Below the pieces are notes generated by a model, which searched no databases, was not told the origin of the DNA, and saw only the letters and a list, made by a program, of their open reading frames with translations. Made by a program: the position numbers and the translations under genes. 41,894 nt of DNA from contig JAGOAO010000016.1 in NCBI GenBank assembly GCA_017983845.1, positions 1-41,894 of the forward strand. The letters run 5' to 3'. Positions 1 to 8,088 of the stretch are shown here, in pieces. Position 1 is the first letter of the stretch, and each line of letters starts with the position of its first letter. The stretch comes from Sediminibacterium sp. GTDB lineage: Bacteria; Bacteroidota; Bacteroidia; Chitinophagales; Chitinophagaceae.

Positions 1-2
1 AT

Positions 3-554
3 ACGCTATTCCAGTCCAATCAATTGACCAAACAAAATAAAGTGTTTTTACAAAGTGGTAGAGTTTCGATGGGTGTCAAACTCCCTACTGGTAAATTTGA
101 TATGGCTAACGCCAATTCAAGTAGTCAGCTTTTTACCAATGGAACCGGCACCTTGGATTTTATTTTTGGCGCTGTTTATGAGGCTAGATTGCAGAATACA
201 GGTCTCAATATTTCGGCTAACTACAAATTGAATACTGTAAATTCATCTGGGTATCAATATGGGAATAAGTTTCAAAATAGTGCACAGATGTACCAGAAGC
301 TTTTTATTGGCAAGAATTTTTCTGTTGCTCCTAATATCGGGGTGCAATTTGAACGAAACAGTAAAGACCAAAACTTAGGGAATGAGGTGGGTGTTTCTGG
401 GGGTGATTTAACAACGCTAAATTATGGTGCCGAGCTAAAGTTTAAGAAAATACTAGTAGGAGCCAATCTGCAATCGCCGATTTCACAAAATATAGCGAAT
501 CATCAAATTAAGGCGAATGACAGGTGGATGATGCATTTGTCTTATGCGTTTTAG
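3..554 (+). CDS. Outer-membrane beta-barrel protein, C-terminal part (5' end outside window)
   Basis: The reading frame is open to the left edge, so the true start is upstream and only about 183 C-terminal residues are seen. A TTG at 24 could be mistaken for a start. The protein alternates polar and hydrophobic residues in short strands separated by turns rich in Gly, Asn and Ser, has the phrase GVKLPTGKF, and ends in Ala-Phe. A terminal aromatic residue is typical of outer-membrane barrels inserted by the Bam machinery. It resembles the transporter/MetA-pathway-like barrel proteins of Bacteroidota, but the cargo cannot be told from this fragment. Its stop overlaps the stop of the convergent AraC-type gene by 4 bases. 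Barrel fold: fairly sure. Substrate: unknown. Confidence 0.6.
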   Translation, partial: TLFQSNQLTKQNKVFLQSGRVSMGVKLPTGKFDMANANSSSQLFTNGTGTLDFIFGAVYEARLQNTGLNISANYKLNTVNSSGYQYGNKFQNSAQMYQKLFIGKNFSVAPNIGVQFERNSKDQNLGNEVGVSGGDLTTLNYGAELKFKKILVGANLQSPISQNIANHQIKANDRWMMHLSYAF

Positions 555-1462
555 TTTAAATTTCTATAAGCAGAAGGGGTTTGGCCAACTTCTTGTTTGA
601 ATAAGCGTGTAAAGTGTTGTGGGTATTTGAATCCTAAATCAAATGCTATTTCGTTGACCGTTTTATCTGTTTCAAATAGAATCTTTTTCGCGTGCTCGAT
701 GGTTTTATTTTGAAGGTAATCTTTGGCTGATTGTCCTGTTTCTTTTTTGATTAAATCCCCAAAGTAGTTTGCTGATAAATGAAGCTCGCTAGCAAAATAA
801 GATACAGAAGGAATGCCAATTCTTTGAGGTTGATCTGATTCAAAATAAGTATTCAACAAGGTTTCAAATTTCTCTAAGATACCTCTGTTAACATTATCTC
901 TAGTTATAAATTGACGATCATAAAACCTTTGACAATAATCCAAGAAGAGTTCAATATTGGAAGCAATTAATTTCTTACTATGTTTGTCGATTGGTTGTTT
1001 TAATTCAAATTCAATTTTACCAAAACAATCTAGCATCATCTTTCTCTCACTATCCGATAAATGTAAAGCTTCATTGGTCTCGTAATCAAAAAATTTATAA
1101 TTGCGAATATGTTTACCCAATTCGGTGCCTAATAAAAAATCAGGATGAAAAACCAAGCCAAAGCCTGCGGGCTGATAAGGCTCTGCTGGTCTTTGCATTT
1201 CCATGACTTGTCCGGGGGCAAAAAACACCAATGTGCCAGCTTGATAATCGTAGTTGTGTCGTCCATATTTCATATCGCCACATTTAACATCTTTTAAAAA
1301 GATGCAATACATGCCATATTGGAACTTTATAGAATCAACATTGCCCCAATCCCTTAATTCAGCTTTTGAAAAGTCAATTACTGTTGCCAATGGGTGTAGG
1401 GTTTCGTTGTTGCTATCAGCATTGTATTTACTGATACTGTTTATTGGATAGATAAGCTCCAT
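551..1462 (-). CDS. AraC-family transcriptional regulator
   Basis: This is a 303-residue DNA-binding regulator. The C-terminal ~100 residues carry the double helix-turn-helix of the AraC/XylS family: the stretch around ASELHLSANYFGDLIKKETG is the first HTH, and NEIAFDLGFKYPQHFTRLFK with the closing GQTPSAYR is the family signature. The N-terminal ~170 residues (with GTLVFFAPGQVME) resemble a cupin-like sensor domain that would bind a small ligand. The gene is convergent with the barrel gene and divergent from the small NTF2-like gene. A perfect TAnnTTTG box on the minus strand (1479-1486) lies about 17 bases before the ATG and would give a very short leader. Target genes are not evident. The molybdoenzyme island 0.7 kb away is a possible but unproven target. 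Confidence 0.85.
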   Translation of the reverse strand: MELIYPINSISKYNADSNNETLHPLATVIDFSKAELRDWGNVDSIKFQYGMYCIFLKDVKCGDMKYGRHNYDYQAGTLVFFAPGQVMEMQRPAEPYQPAGFGLVFHPDFLLGTELGKHIRNYKFFDYETNEALHLSDSERKMMLDCFGKIEFELKQPIDKHSKKLIASNIELFLDYCQRFYDRQFITRDNVNRGILEKFETLLNTYFESDQPQRIGIPSVSYFASELHLSANYFGDLIKKETGQSAKDYLQNKTIEHAKKILFETDKTVNEIAFDLGFKYPQHFTRLFKQEVGQTPSAYRNLN

Positions 1463-1478
1463 GCGTTCGATTTATAGT

Positions 1479-1486
1479 CAAATTTA
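1479..1486 (-). promoter_or_regulatory. Candidate Bacteroidota -7 element for the AraC-type gene
   Basis: The minus strand reads TAAATTTG, an exact match to the Bacteroidota -7 consensus TAnnTTTG. Transcription would start about 7 bases downstream, leaving a leader of roughly 10 bases before the ATG. No TTTG is present at the ideal 19-base spacing, so the -33 half is weak. Confidence 0.4.
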
Positions 1487-1604
1487 CTAGTTCTTTATAG
1501 TTTATGAAGCAAGGCGGTGTTAAATCAGTAAAATTGGTAGAAAAAGCAGTGTTTTATATTAAATGATCGCTTTTATATGTAGGAACTTTGGTGTAAAACT
1601 ATTT

Positions 1605-2072
1605 ATGAAAATATTTTACATCCTCTTTTTATTTAACCTAATTGTATTCAATGCAAATGCACAAAATACAAATGTAAATACTGTTTCAAAAACCGAGCAA
1701 GAGATTATTCAATTGTCCAAACAAAAATGGCAATGGATGGCAGATAAAAATGTAAATGAATTAGATAAGCTTTTTGATCCAAAAAGTATGTTTGTCCATA
1801 TGGGTGGAACTTGGGGTAAAGAGCGAGAAATCAACGTCATCAAAGGGGGAAATATCTGGTATAAGCAGGCCGAGGTATATGATGTTTCGGTAAAGTTGTT
1901 TGGCAATACGGCCATCCTATTGAATGACATTGATTTAGTGGCAGTTGTGGGTGGAAATGAAGTAATTAATGCTTTTATGGTGACAGAAGTGTATGTCAAG
2001 GAAGGCGGACAATGGAAGATGGGGCAGCTCACTTTTTCAAAGTTGATGAGACCAGTAAAGCTTGCTAAGTAA
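1605..2072 (+). CDS. Exported NTF2-like (DUF4440-type) protein
   Basis: This 155-residue protein begins with a Sec signal peptide (MKIFYILFLFNLIVFNANA, probable cleavage before Gln). I chose the ATG at 1605 because it puts the signal peptide at the N terminus; an in-frame ATG at 1563 would add 14 residues ahead of it. The mature part has the cone-shaped NTF2-like layout of DUF4440 proteins: an N-terminal helix with QKWQWMADKNVNELDKLF, the strand FVHMGGTW, then paired strands ending with GQWKMGQLTFSKLM. Members of this superfamily bind small hydrophobic ligands or act as enzymes, and the particular role here is unknown. The gene is 120 bases upstream of the molybdenum hydroxylase genes and may be transcribed separately. 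Confidence 0.7.
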   Translation: MKIFYILFLFNLIVFNANAQNTNVNTVSKTEQEIIQLSKQKWQWMADKNVNELDKLFDPKSMFVHMGGTWGKEREINVIKGGNIWYKQAEVYDVSVKLFGNTAILLNDIDLVAVVGGNEVINAFMVTEVYVKEGGQWKMGQLTFSKLMRPVKLAK

Positions 2073-2116
2073 GTTAGTTAATAGTTATTTGACGCAGGAG
2101 TCAAAATGTTGACAAA

Positions 2117-2132
2117 ATGTAATGATTTACAT
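2117..2132. promoter_or_regulatory. Inverted repeat upstream of the molybdenum hydroxylase operon (candidate operator)
   Basis: ATGTAA, 4 bases TGAT, then TTACAT: a perfect 6-base inverted repeat 60 bases before the small-subunit ATG. It is shaped like the binding site of a dimeric regulator. No regulator can be assigned from sequence alone. Confidence 0.3.
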
Positions 2133-2192
2133 GCAGAAAGGCGTTAATTTTAAGAGTAGATTCAATAATAAAGTATTTAAATAGTTGGACAT

Positions 2193-2663
2193 ATGGCAAA
2201 GATAAATCTCACAGTAAACAGTAAAAAGTATGAGGTTGACGTAGACCCAAGTACACCCGTATTATGGGTATTGCGCGATCACCTTAATTTGATTGGAACC
2301 AAGTTTGGATGTGGTGTGGGTGCCTGTGGCGCTTGTACCATCCATTTAAATGGACGTGCTTTAAAGTCATGTCAATTGCCTATTTCTGCAGTAGGAGGGC
2401 AATCCATTACCACTATCGAAGGTATTGTTGCTGAAAATACAGACTTACATCCTGTGCAAAAAGCATGGTTAGAATTAGATGTAGCACAATGTGGCTATTG
2501 CCAAACTGGACAAATTATGGCTGCGGTGGCTTTACTTAAATCAAAGCCGAATCCAACAGACGATGAGATAGATACTGCAATGACTGGCAATATATGTCGT
2601 TGTGGAACCTATTTAAGGATTAAAGCAGCAATTCATCAAGCAGCAAAGTCATCAACTAAATAA
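2193..2663 (+). CDS. [2Fe-2S] subunit of a molybdenum hydroxylase (IorA/CoxS-like)
   Basis: This 156-residue electron-transfer subunit belongs to a xanthine-oxidase-family aldehyde or N-heterocycle oxidoreductase. Residues 1-75 are a plant-ferredoxin-like domain with Cys40, Cys45, Cys48 and Cys60 for the distal cluster. Residues 80-150 are the helical domain with Cys100, Cys103, Cys135 and Cys137 (CGYC ... CRC) for the cluster next to molybdopterin. All eight cluster ligands are present. The length is normal for a stand-alone small subunit. There is no signal peptide, so export would have to occur in complex with the Tat-tagged large subunit encoded 11 bases downstream. No FAD subunit is present nearby, which fits the isoquinoline oxidoreductase type of two-subunit enzyme that passes electrons to a cytochrome. 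Family: very sure. Substrate: unknown. Confidence 0.92.
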   Translation: MAKINLTVNSKKYEVDVDPSTPVLWVLRDHLNLIGTKFGCGVGACGACTIHLNGRALKSCQLPISAVGGQSITTIEGIVAENTDLHPVQKAWLELDVAQCGYCQTGQIMAAVALLKSKPNPTDDEIDTAMTGNICRCGTYLRIKAAIHQAAKSSTK

Positions 2664-2674
2664 TATTGTACAAC

Positions 2675-4927
2675 ATGGAACAGTCTCAAAATAATTATAA
2701 TCGCCGTTCATTTCTTAAAGTATCTTCTTTAACTGGTGGTGGAATGATGATCGGTTTTAGTTGGTTAGCCAATTTAGTACCTAACGAAGCACTGGCTAGC
2801 GCAGCTAATGCAAATAACTGGGTGGAATTGAATGGTTTTATTCAAATCACACCAGACAATCAAGTTAAAATATTCAACCCTAATCCAGAGTTTGGGACCA
2901 ATGTCATGACTTCATTGCCAATGATGGTGAATGAGGAATTGCAAGCAGATTGGTCTAAAGTAGTGGTGGAGATGGGAGATTACGATACGCCACGTTTTAA
3001 GACACAATTTACAGGCGGTAGTCGTGCTATGGCAATGGCTTGGACACCATTGAGAACTGCTGGTGCAACTGCAAGAATGATGTTGATGCAGGCTGCTGCG
3101 AATGAATGGAATGTACCAGTTGCGGAATTAACAGTTGCAAATGGTGTGGTAACACATAAAGCATCTAACAAAAGTTTGAATTTTGGAGCACTTGCTACTG
3201 CAGCGGCTAAATTGCCAAAGCCTGAGAAAGTGACTTTGAAAAAACATAGTGAATTTGAATTAATTGGTACGCCACAAAAAAATAAAGTAGGTAAAAATAT
3301 CGTATCGGGTGATGCATTGTTTACGATGGATTACAAGCACGAAGGCATGTTGATTGCGATGGTGATCCATCCGCCTGCATTTGGTATGACTTTGAAATCA
3401 TTTGATGCAACAGAGGCTTTAAAAATGCCAGGTATCAAATCGGTATTTGATATTCAGGTGTATAAAGATGGCTATACAAGAGCAGGTTTTGATACAAGAG
3501 CATTCAATAAGTTAATTGCAGTAGTGGGTAATTCAACATGGGAAGTAATGAATGCCAGAAAGAAAGTAGTTGCTCAGTGGATGCCAATTGAAACCACTAA
3601 GGAAATGGTGGCAGCATGGGGTGGTAAAAAAGAAGAGATCACTCCAGGAGGTCTAGAAAGTACCGACGAGCATATGAAACAAATGCAGGCAATGCAATTG
3701 AAGCCTGGGAAAATATTAAGAAAAGATGGCAATCCAGAAGCAGCTTTTGCAAGTGCAAAAAAAGTAGTAGAAAGAACTTATTATGCGCCATTCTTGTCTC
3801 ATAATCCAATGGAGCCAATTAGTTGTTTTGCTCATATCACAGAGGAGAAAGCGTTGTTTGTAGCGCCGATTCAGATCCCAGATATGATGAAACAAAATAT
3901 CATGTCCAATTTGGATATCCCAGCGGATAAAATTGAAATGAAATTAGCTAGAATGGGTGGCGGTTTTGGACGACGCGCTTATGGCCACTACATTATTGAA
4001 GCAGGACATATTTCTAAAAAAGCAAAAGCGCCTGTAAAATTAATTTATACAAGAGAGGACGATATGACCAATGGGATTTATCGACCTTCTTATATGGTTA
4101 GTTATAAAGCTGCTATTGATGAAAATAATCATGTAACAGCAATTCATATTAAAGGCGGGGGTATTCCAGAAAAAGCAATTCATGAAAATCGATTCCCAGC
4201 AGGTGCATTCGACAATTATGTTGCGGAAGGATGGGATATTCCATCTAATATAACCATTGGTGCGTATCGAGCACCTGGATCAAATTTTATTGCATCAGCA
4301 GAACAATCTTTCTTAGACGAGTTGGCAGAAACAATTGGTAAAGATCCAATTGATTATAGAATTGAGTTATTAAAGCGCGCAAAATCAAATCCTGTAGGAA
4401 CGAGAAACGATTATGATGCAGATAGATATATTGGTGTATTAGAATTGGTAAAAGAAAAATCAAATTGGTCTGCTGCCAATAATAAAAATGCCAAGCGAGG
4501 AGTAGCTGCTTATTTCTGTCATAGTTCTTATGCGGCACATGTGGTAGAAGTAACAATGAAAAATGGCCAACCGGTGGTGGAAAATGTGGTTACTGCAATG
4601 GATTGCGGTTTCGTAGTAAATCCAGAAGGCGCTAAAAATATGGTAGAGGGCGCAGTGGTCGACGGCATTGGTAATGCATTATTTAGTGGCATGCGTTTTG
4701 AAAAAGGGGTAGCGGTACAAAAAAATTTAAACCAATACCGAATTATCAGGCATAGAGAAGCACCAAATAAAATCGAAGTTCATTTTGTGAAAAACACGAT
4801 TGATCCAACTGGTTTAGGTGAACCTCCGTTCCCGCCAGTTTTTGCTGCATTAGCCAATGCATTGTATAAGGCAACAGGAAAGCGTTTATATAATCAGCCA
4901 TTTATAAATGAATTAAATAAAGCTTAA
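2675..4927 (+). CDS. Molybdopterin-binding subunit of a xanthine-oxidase-family oxidoreductase (IorB-like), Tat-exported
   Basis: This is a 750-residue catalytic subunit. The ATG at 2675 was preferred to an upstream TTG. Near the N terminus is a twin-arginine motif (RRSFLK, Arg10-Arg11) followed by a Gly/Met-rich hydrophobic stretch, so the folded enzyme is likely exported by Tat. The aldehyde-oxidase a/b hammerhead region follows (about residues 205-300), then the molybdenum-cofactor domains with the Gly-rich loop GGGFGRR and the segment GAYRAPGSNF. The conserved active-site Glu lies in GLGEPPFP (Glu716). In this family that Glu activates water for hydroxylation of aldehydes or N-heterocycles. 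The Met-rich, QMQAMQ-containing middle region is typical of IorB-like proteins. The gene is co-directional with the Fe-S subunit and ends at a strong hairpin before the cytochrome gene. The substrate cannot be read from sequence. Confidence 0.9.
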   Translation: MEQSQNNYNRRSFLKVSSLTGGGMMIGFSWLANLVPNEALASAANANNWVELNGFIQITPDNQVKIFNPNPEFGTNVMTSLPMMVNEELQADWSKVVVEMGDYDTPRFKTQFTGGSRAMAMAWTPLRTAGATARMMLMQAAANEWNVPVAELTVANGVVTHKASNKSLNFGALATAAAKLPKPEKVTLKKHSEFELIGTPQKNKVGKNIVSGDALFTMDYKHEGMLIAMVIHPPAFGMTLKSFDATEALKMPGIKSVFDIQVYKDGYTRAGFDTRAFNKLIAVVGNSTWEVMNARKKVVAQWMPIETTKEMVAAWGGKKEEITPGGLESTDEHMKQMQAMQLKPGKILRKDGNPEAAFASAKKVVERTYYAPFLSHNPMEPISCFAHITEEKALFVAPIQIPDMMKQNIMSNLDIPADKIEMKLARMGGGFGRRAYGHYIIEAGHISKKAKAPVKLIYTREDDMTNGIYRPSYMVSYKAAIDENNHVTAIHIKGGGIPEKAIHENRFPAGAFDNYVAEGWDIPSNITIGAYRAPGSNFIASAEQSFLDELAETIGKDPIDYRIELLKRAKSNPVGTRNDYDADRYIGVLELVKEKSNWSAANNKNAKRGVAAYFCHSSYAAHVVEVTMKNGQPVVENVVTAMDCGFVVNPEGAKNMVEGAVVDGIGNALFSGMRFEKGVAVQKNLNQYRIIRHREAPNKIEVHFVKNTIDPTGLGEPPFPPVFAALANALYKATGKRLYNQPFINELNKA

Positions 4928-4944
4928 TTTTTAAAAATATAATT

Positions 4945-4983
4945 CAATAAAAAAGATTGCTTAATTGGCAGTCTTTTTTATTG
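4945..4983 (+). terminator. Strong hairpin between the hydroxylase and cytochrome genes
   Basis: The arms 4945-4960 and 4968-4983 form a 16-base-pair stem with one G-U pair and a 7-base loop. The 3' arm contains six T residues, paired to an A-run, as in bidirectional intrinsic terminators. It ends only 17 bases before the cytochrome ATG, so it may act as an attenuator or processing site rather than an absolute stop. Confidence 0.7.
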
Positions 4984-5000
4984 AAACAAAATTGACTACT

Positions 5001-5423
5001 ATGAAAAAAGGTATATTTTTCTTGTCGACGGTTGTTTTGGCAATCAGTTTACAATCATTTAAGCAACAACAAGCTCCAGTGAATTTACAAAATGGCAAAG
5101 CAGTATATGAGACTTATTGTATGTCCTGCCATCAAGAAAATGGCAATGGGATAGAAGGGGCATTTCCTTCTTTAGTAAAGACAGGAAACTTAGTAGATAA
5201 GAATAGATTGGTTCAAGTCATTACAAAAGGAATGAGAGGGCCAATTGCGGTGAAGGGTGTAAAATACAATAGCGAAATGGCTGGTGTAGACTTAACAGAT
5301 AAGGAAGTAGCAGATGTAGTGAACTATATTAGAAATTCATGGGGTAATAAAGCGCCAATGATCAAAGCTACAGATGTCGTATTGGCTAAAAAAGCAGTTG
5401 TAAAAGGGTATCAACCTTATTAA
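5001..5423 (+). CDS. Exported class I c-type cytochrome, probable electron acceptor of the hydroxylase
   Basis: This 140-residue protein has a short hydrophobic signal sequence (MKKGIFFLSTVVLAISL) and one haem-attachment motif CMSCH (Cys40, Cys43, His44). A likely axial Met93 lies in the stretch NSEMAGVDL, just before the C-terminal helix DKEVADVVNYIRNSWG. This is the order expected of small cytochrome c domains. The in-frame TTG at 4965 lies inside the upstream hairpin, so the ATG at 5001 was chosen. Its place directly after a two-subunit molybdenum hydroxylase that lacks an FAD subunit suggests it takes electrons from the iron-sulfur clusters in the periplasm (inference from context). It ends 17 bases before xdhC and is probably co-transcribed with the maturation genes. 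Confidence 0.85.
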   Translation: MKKGIFFLSTVVLAISLQSFKQQQAPVNLQNGKAVYETYCMSCHQENGNGIEGAFPSLVKTGNLVDKNRLVQVITKGMRGPIAVKGVKYNSEMAGVDLTDKEVADVVNYIRNSWGNKAPMIKATDVVLAKKAVVKGYQPY

Positions 5424-5440
5424 TTATCTACCTTTATTGA

Positions 5441-6484
5441 ATGACGGAATTACGTGAAATTGTCAAAGCATATGATCTCGCTAAACAAGCGGGCAAAGCC
5501 AGTGTTTTGGCTACTGTAGTTCATGTTGAGGGTTCCTCTTACAGAAGACCTGGGGCAAGGATGTTGGTCTTAGAAGACGGCTTGATGATTGGGGCCATTA
5601 GTGGCGGTTGCTTAGAAGGGGATGCGCTTAAAAAAGCATTGCTCACATTTTCTGATCAACGTACAAGATTAATTACCTATGACACGAGTGACGAAGCCGA
5701 TGCCACTGTAGGTATACAGCTTGGATGCGAAGGTATTATTCAGGTGCTTTTTGAATTTATCAACGAATCCAATCCTTCCAATCCGATTGAGTTAATCAGA
5801 AAAGTAATTGCAAAAAGACAAAAAGCAGTCATTGTTACTTTATATGATTTAAAAAATAAGCAAGCAGCGCATTTGGGCACTTGTCAAATTTTTGAAGAAG
5901 CGGCGCTTAACCAAATGCCAGAAGCTTTGAAAGCATTTACTACAGATGTTTTGGTGCAATCTATTGAACCTGCAATTTCATTGGTGATTGTGGGCGCAGG
6001 GAATGATGCAGTTCCCTTGATGCAGTTGGCAACCATACTAGGCTGGGATGTGAAAGTGGTGGATGGCCGAAATACACACGCTAAACAAGATCGATTTATC
6101 AATGCCTGCCAGGTGTTGGTGAGTAAGCCTGAAAAAGTATTGGAGCAAATGGATATTGATAAGCGCACTTGCTTTGTATTGATGACGCATAATTATCAAT
6201 ATGATTTACAAATGATTAAAGCATTGTTGGTAATTGACACGCCGTATATTGGTTTATTAGGTCCAAAGAAAAAGTTCAATCGAATAATTGAAGATCTACA
6301 GCAGGAAGGAATTGTGCCAACTTCAGCACAATTGGCAAAAATATATGGCCCCACAGGATTAGATATTGGGGCAGAAAATGCCGAAGAAATAGCTGTAAGT
6401 ATCATTGCCGAAATACAAGCAGTGATGAATGGAAGACATGGGACAATGCTTAAATTAAAATCTACTCAAATACATTGCAAATGA
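5441..6484 (+). CDS. xdhC: XdhC/CoxI-family maturation factor
   Basis: This 347-residue protein has an N-terminal CoxI domain (about residues 10-75, with VHVEGSSYRRPGARM and ISGGCLEGD) and a C-terminal Rossmann-type XdhC_C domain (about 185-335, beginning SLVIVGAGNDAVPL). XdhC proteins bind molybdenum cofactor, take part in putting on the terminal sulfido ligand that xanthine-oxidase-family enzymes need, and hand the cofactor to the apoenzyme. Both domains are complete, and the length is usual for the fused form. The gene overlaps the next one by 4 bases (ATGA), a sign of translational coupling. The natural client is the hydroxylase encoded just upstream. The final ~15 residues (after VMNGRHGTML) look like a nonconserved tail. 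Confidence 0.9.
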   Translation: MTELREIVKAYDLAKQAGKASVLATVVHVEGSSYRRPGARMLVLEDGLMIGAISGGCLEGDALKKALLTFSDQRTRLITYDTSDEADATVGIQLGCEGIIQVLFEFINESNPSNPIELIRKVIAKRQKAVIVTLYDLKNKQAAHLGTCQIFEEAALNQMPEALKAFTTDVLVQSIEPAISLVIVGAGNDAVPLMQLATILGWDVKVVDGRNTHAKQDRFINACQVLVSKPEKVLEQMDIDKRTCFVLMTHNYQYDLQMIKALLVIDTPYIGLLGPKKKFNRIIEDLQQEGIVPTSAQLAKIYGPTGLDIGAENAEEIAVSIIAEIQAVMNGRHGTMLKLKSTQIHCK

Positions 6485-7089
6485 GTCATTTAATTGAACA
6501 TTGCGGGGTATTGATTGTAGCGGCAGGTGAAAGTAAAAGACTTGGCACACCAAAGCAATTACTTCAATTTGAAGGGCAATCTCTCATTAATAGACTTGTC
6601 AGTATAGTTAGAGATGCTGTTGAATTCCCAATCACTTTGGTATTAGGTGCAGCCGCGGATGCTATTGAAGCACAATTAACGAATACGAATTTGCGTATTG
6701 TTAAGCATGAGGAATGGAGAGAAGGCATGGGAAGTTCAATCAGGGTGGGTTTAAAACAAATGATGGAGCAAGAGGCTAACTTAGATGGCGTGCTTATTTT
6801 AGTATGTGACCAGCCTTTTTTAAAGCCAGAAAATATCCAATCACTTGTGCATTTACAACAAAGTACAGGATTGCCAATGGCTGCATGTTTTTATGAAGGC
6901 ATAGTTGGGACACCAGCACTCTTTCATCAATCGATGTTTCCTGACTTACTACAATTAACTGGAGATATAGGTGCAAAGAAAATAATGAAGGATAAGATGG
7001 TTAATGTTGCTAAATTAAATTATGAAAAAGGAGTGATAGATATAGATACCATAGAAGATTATCAAAAAATAATTCAAGGAGAAAAATAA
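6481..7089 (+). CDS. mocA: Molybdenum cofactor cytidylyltransferase-like protein (MocA family)
   Basis: This 202-residue nucleotidyltransferase has the N-terminal nucleotide-binding signature AAGESKRLGTPKQLL (about residues 15-29) and the acidic metal motif CDQPFL near residue 114. MocA links CMP to molybdopterin to make the cytosine-dinucleotide form used by xanthine-oxidase-family enzymes, while the related MobA makes the guanine form. Sequence alone does not settle CTP versus GTP, but the neighbouring xdhC and hydroxylase favour CTP. The ATG at 6481 overlaps the xdhC stop, and only one base separates this gene from moaA. Confidence 0.82.
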   Translation: MSHLIEHCGVLIVAAGESKRLGTPKQLLQFEGQSLINRLVSIVRDAVEFPITLVLGAAADAIEAQLTNTNLRIVKHEEWREGMGSSIRVGLKQMMEQEANLDGVLILVCDQPFLKPENIQSLVHLQQSTGLPMAACFYEGIVGTPALFHQSMFPDLLQLTGDIGAKKIMKDKMVNVAKLNYEKGVIDIDTIEDYQKIIQGEK

Positions 7090-7090
7090 C

Positions 7091-8071
7091 ATGATTATAG
7101 ATCAATATAATAGGGTGCATGATTATTTGCGTATTTCCTTGACGGACAATTGCGATCTAAGGTGTTTTTATTGCATGCCAGAAGAGGATTACCAATTTAC
7201 GCCAGCAAGTAAATTAATGCAGGCAGATGAAATAGAAGCGATCGCGAAAAAATTTGTCAATGAAGGCGTGACAAAAATTAGATTAACAGGGGGAGAACCC
7301 TTGGTAAGAAAAGATTTTGCTATGATACTTCAAAAACTAGCAAAATTAAATATTCAAATTACCATAACAACGAATGGAACTCGTTTACATGAATTTGTAG
7401 ATATTATAAAAGAGTCTGGTATCAAGTCGTTGAATATTAGTTTAGATACTTTACAAAGAGATCGTTTTATCTTAATGACAAAGCGCGATAAGCATGAGCA
7501 AGTGATGCGTAATATTCAGTTGATGTTGGACAATGGTATTGGCGTCAAAGTGAATGTCGTAGCCATGAAGGGGGTCAATGATGGAGAAATATTGGACTTT
7601 ATTGAATGGACAAAAAATAGTCCTGTGCATGTTCGATTTATTGAGTTCATGCCTTTTGACGGCAACAAATGGGATAAAGATAAAGTATTGACCTTGCAAG
7701 CCATTTTAGATAGAGCTAGTGATAAATATTTACTCGAACCATTGACAAGAGAGGTACATGAAACTGCAAAAAGGTTTAAAGTGCCAGGTCATCAAGGAAG
7801 TTTCGCTGTTATAAGTACCATGAGTGCCCCATTTTGTGGCGATTGCAATAGGATCCGCTTGACGGCGGATGGGAAAATGAAAAACTGTTTATTCTCTTCT
7901 TCTGAGACTGATCTTTTAACAGCTTATAGAAATGGGGAGGATATCACACCTTTGATCCACCAAAATATTGGAGACAAAAAAGAAGCCCTAGGTGGTCAGT
8001 TCACAACAGATTTAAAAAAAATTGAAGTTAATGAATTGCATAACAGAACCATGATAAGTATTGGTGGTTGA
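7091..8071 (+). CDS. moaA: GTP 3',8-cyclase MoaA
   Basis: This 326-residue radical-SAM enzyme catalyses, with MoaC, the first step of molybdenum cofactor synthesis from GTP. The N-terminal cluster motif is Cys21-x3-Cys25-x2-Cys28 (CDLRCFYC), followed by the SAM-binding segment LTGGEPLVRKD. The second, substrate-binding cluster has Cys249, Cys252 and Cys266 in the standard C-x2-C-x13-C spacing. The protein ends in Gly-Gly, as functional MoaA proteins do, because that tail reaches into the active site. All hallmarks are present at the normal length. It is part of the continuous maturation operon. Confidence 0.96.
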   Translation: MIIDQYNRVHDYLRISLTDNCDLRCFYCMPEEDYQFTPASKLMQADEIEAIAKKFVNEGVTKIRLTGGEPLVRKDFAMILQKLAKLNIQITITTNGTRLHEFVDIIKESGIKSLNISLDTLQRDRFILMTKRDKHEQVMRNIQLMLDNGIGVKVNVVAMKGVNDGEILDFIEWTKNSPVHVRFIEFMPFDGNKWDKDKVLTLQAILDRASDKYLLEPLTREVHETAKRFKVPGHQGSFAVISTMSAPFCGDCNRIRLTADGKMKNCLFSSSETDLLTAYRNGEDITPLIHQNIGDKKEALGGQFTTDLKKIEVNELHNRTMISIGG

Positions 8072-8088
8072 TGCATTAAATTCGCAAT

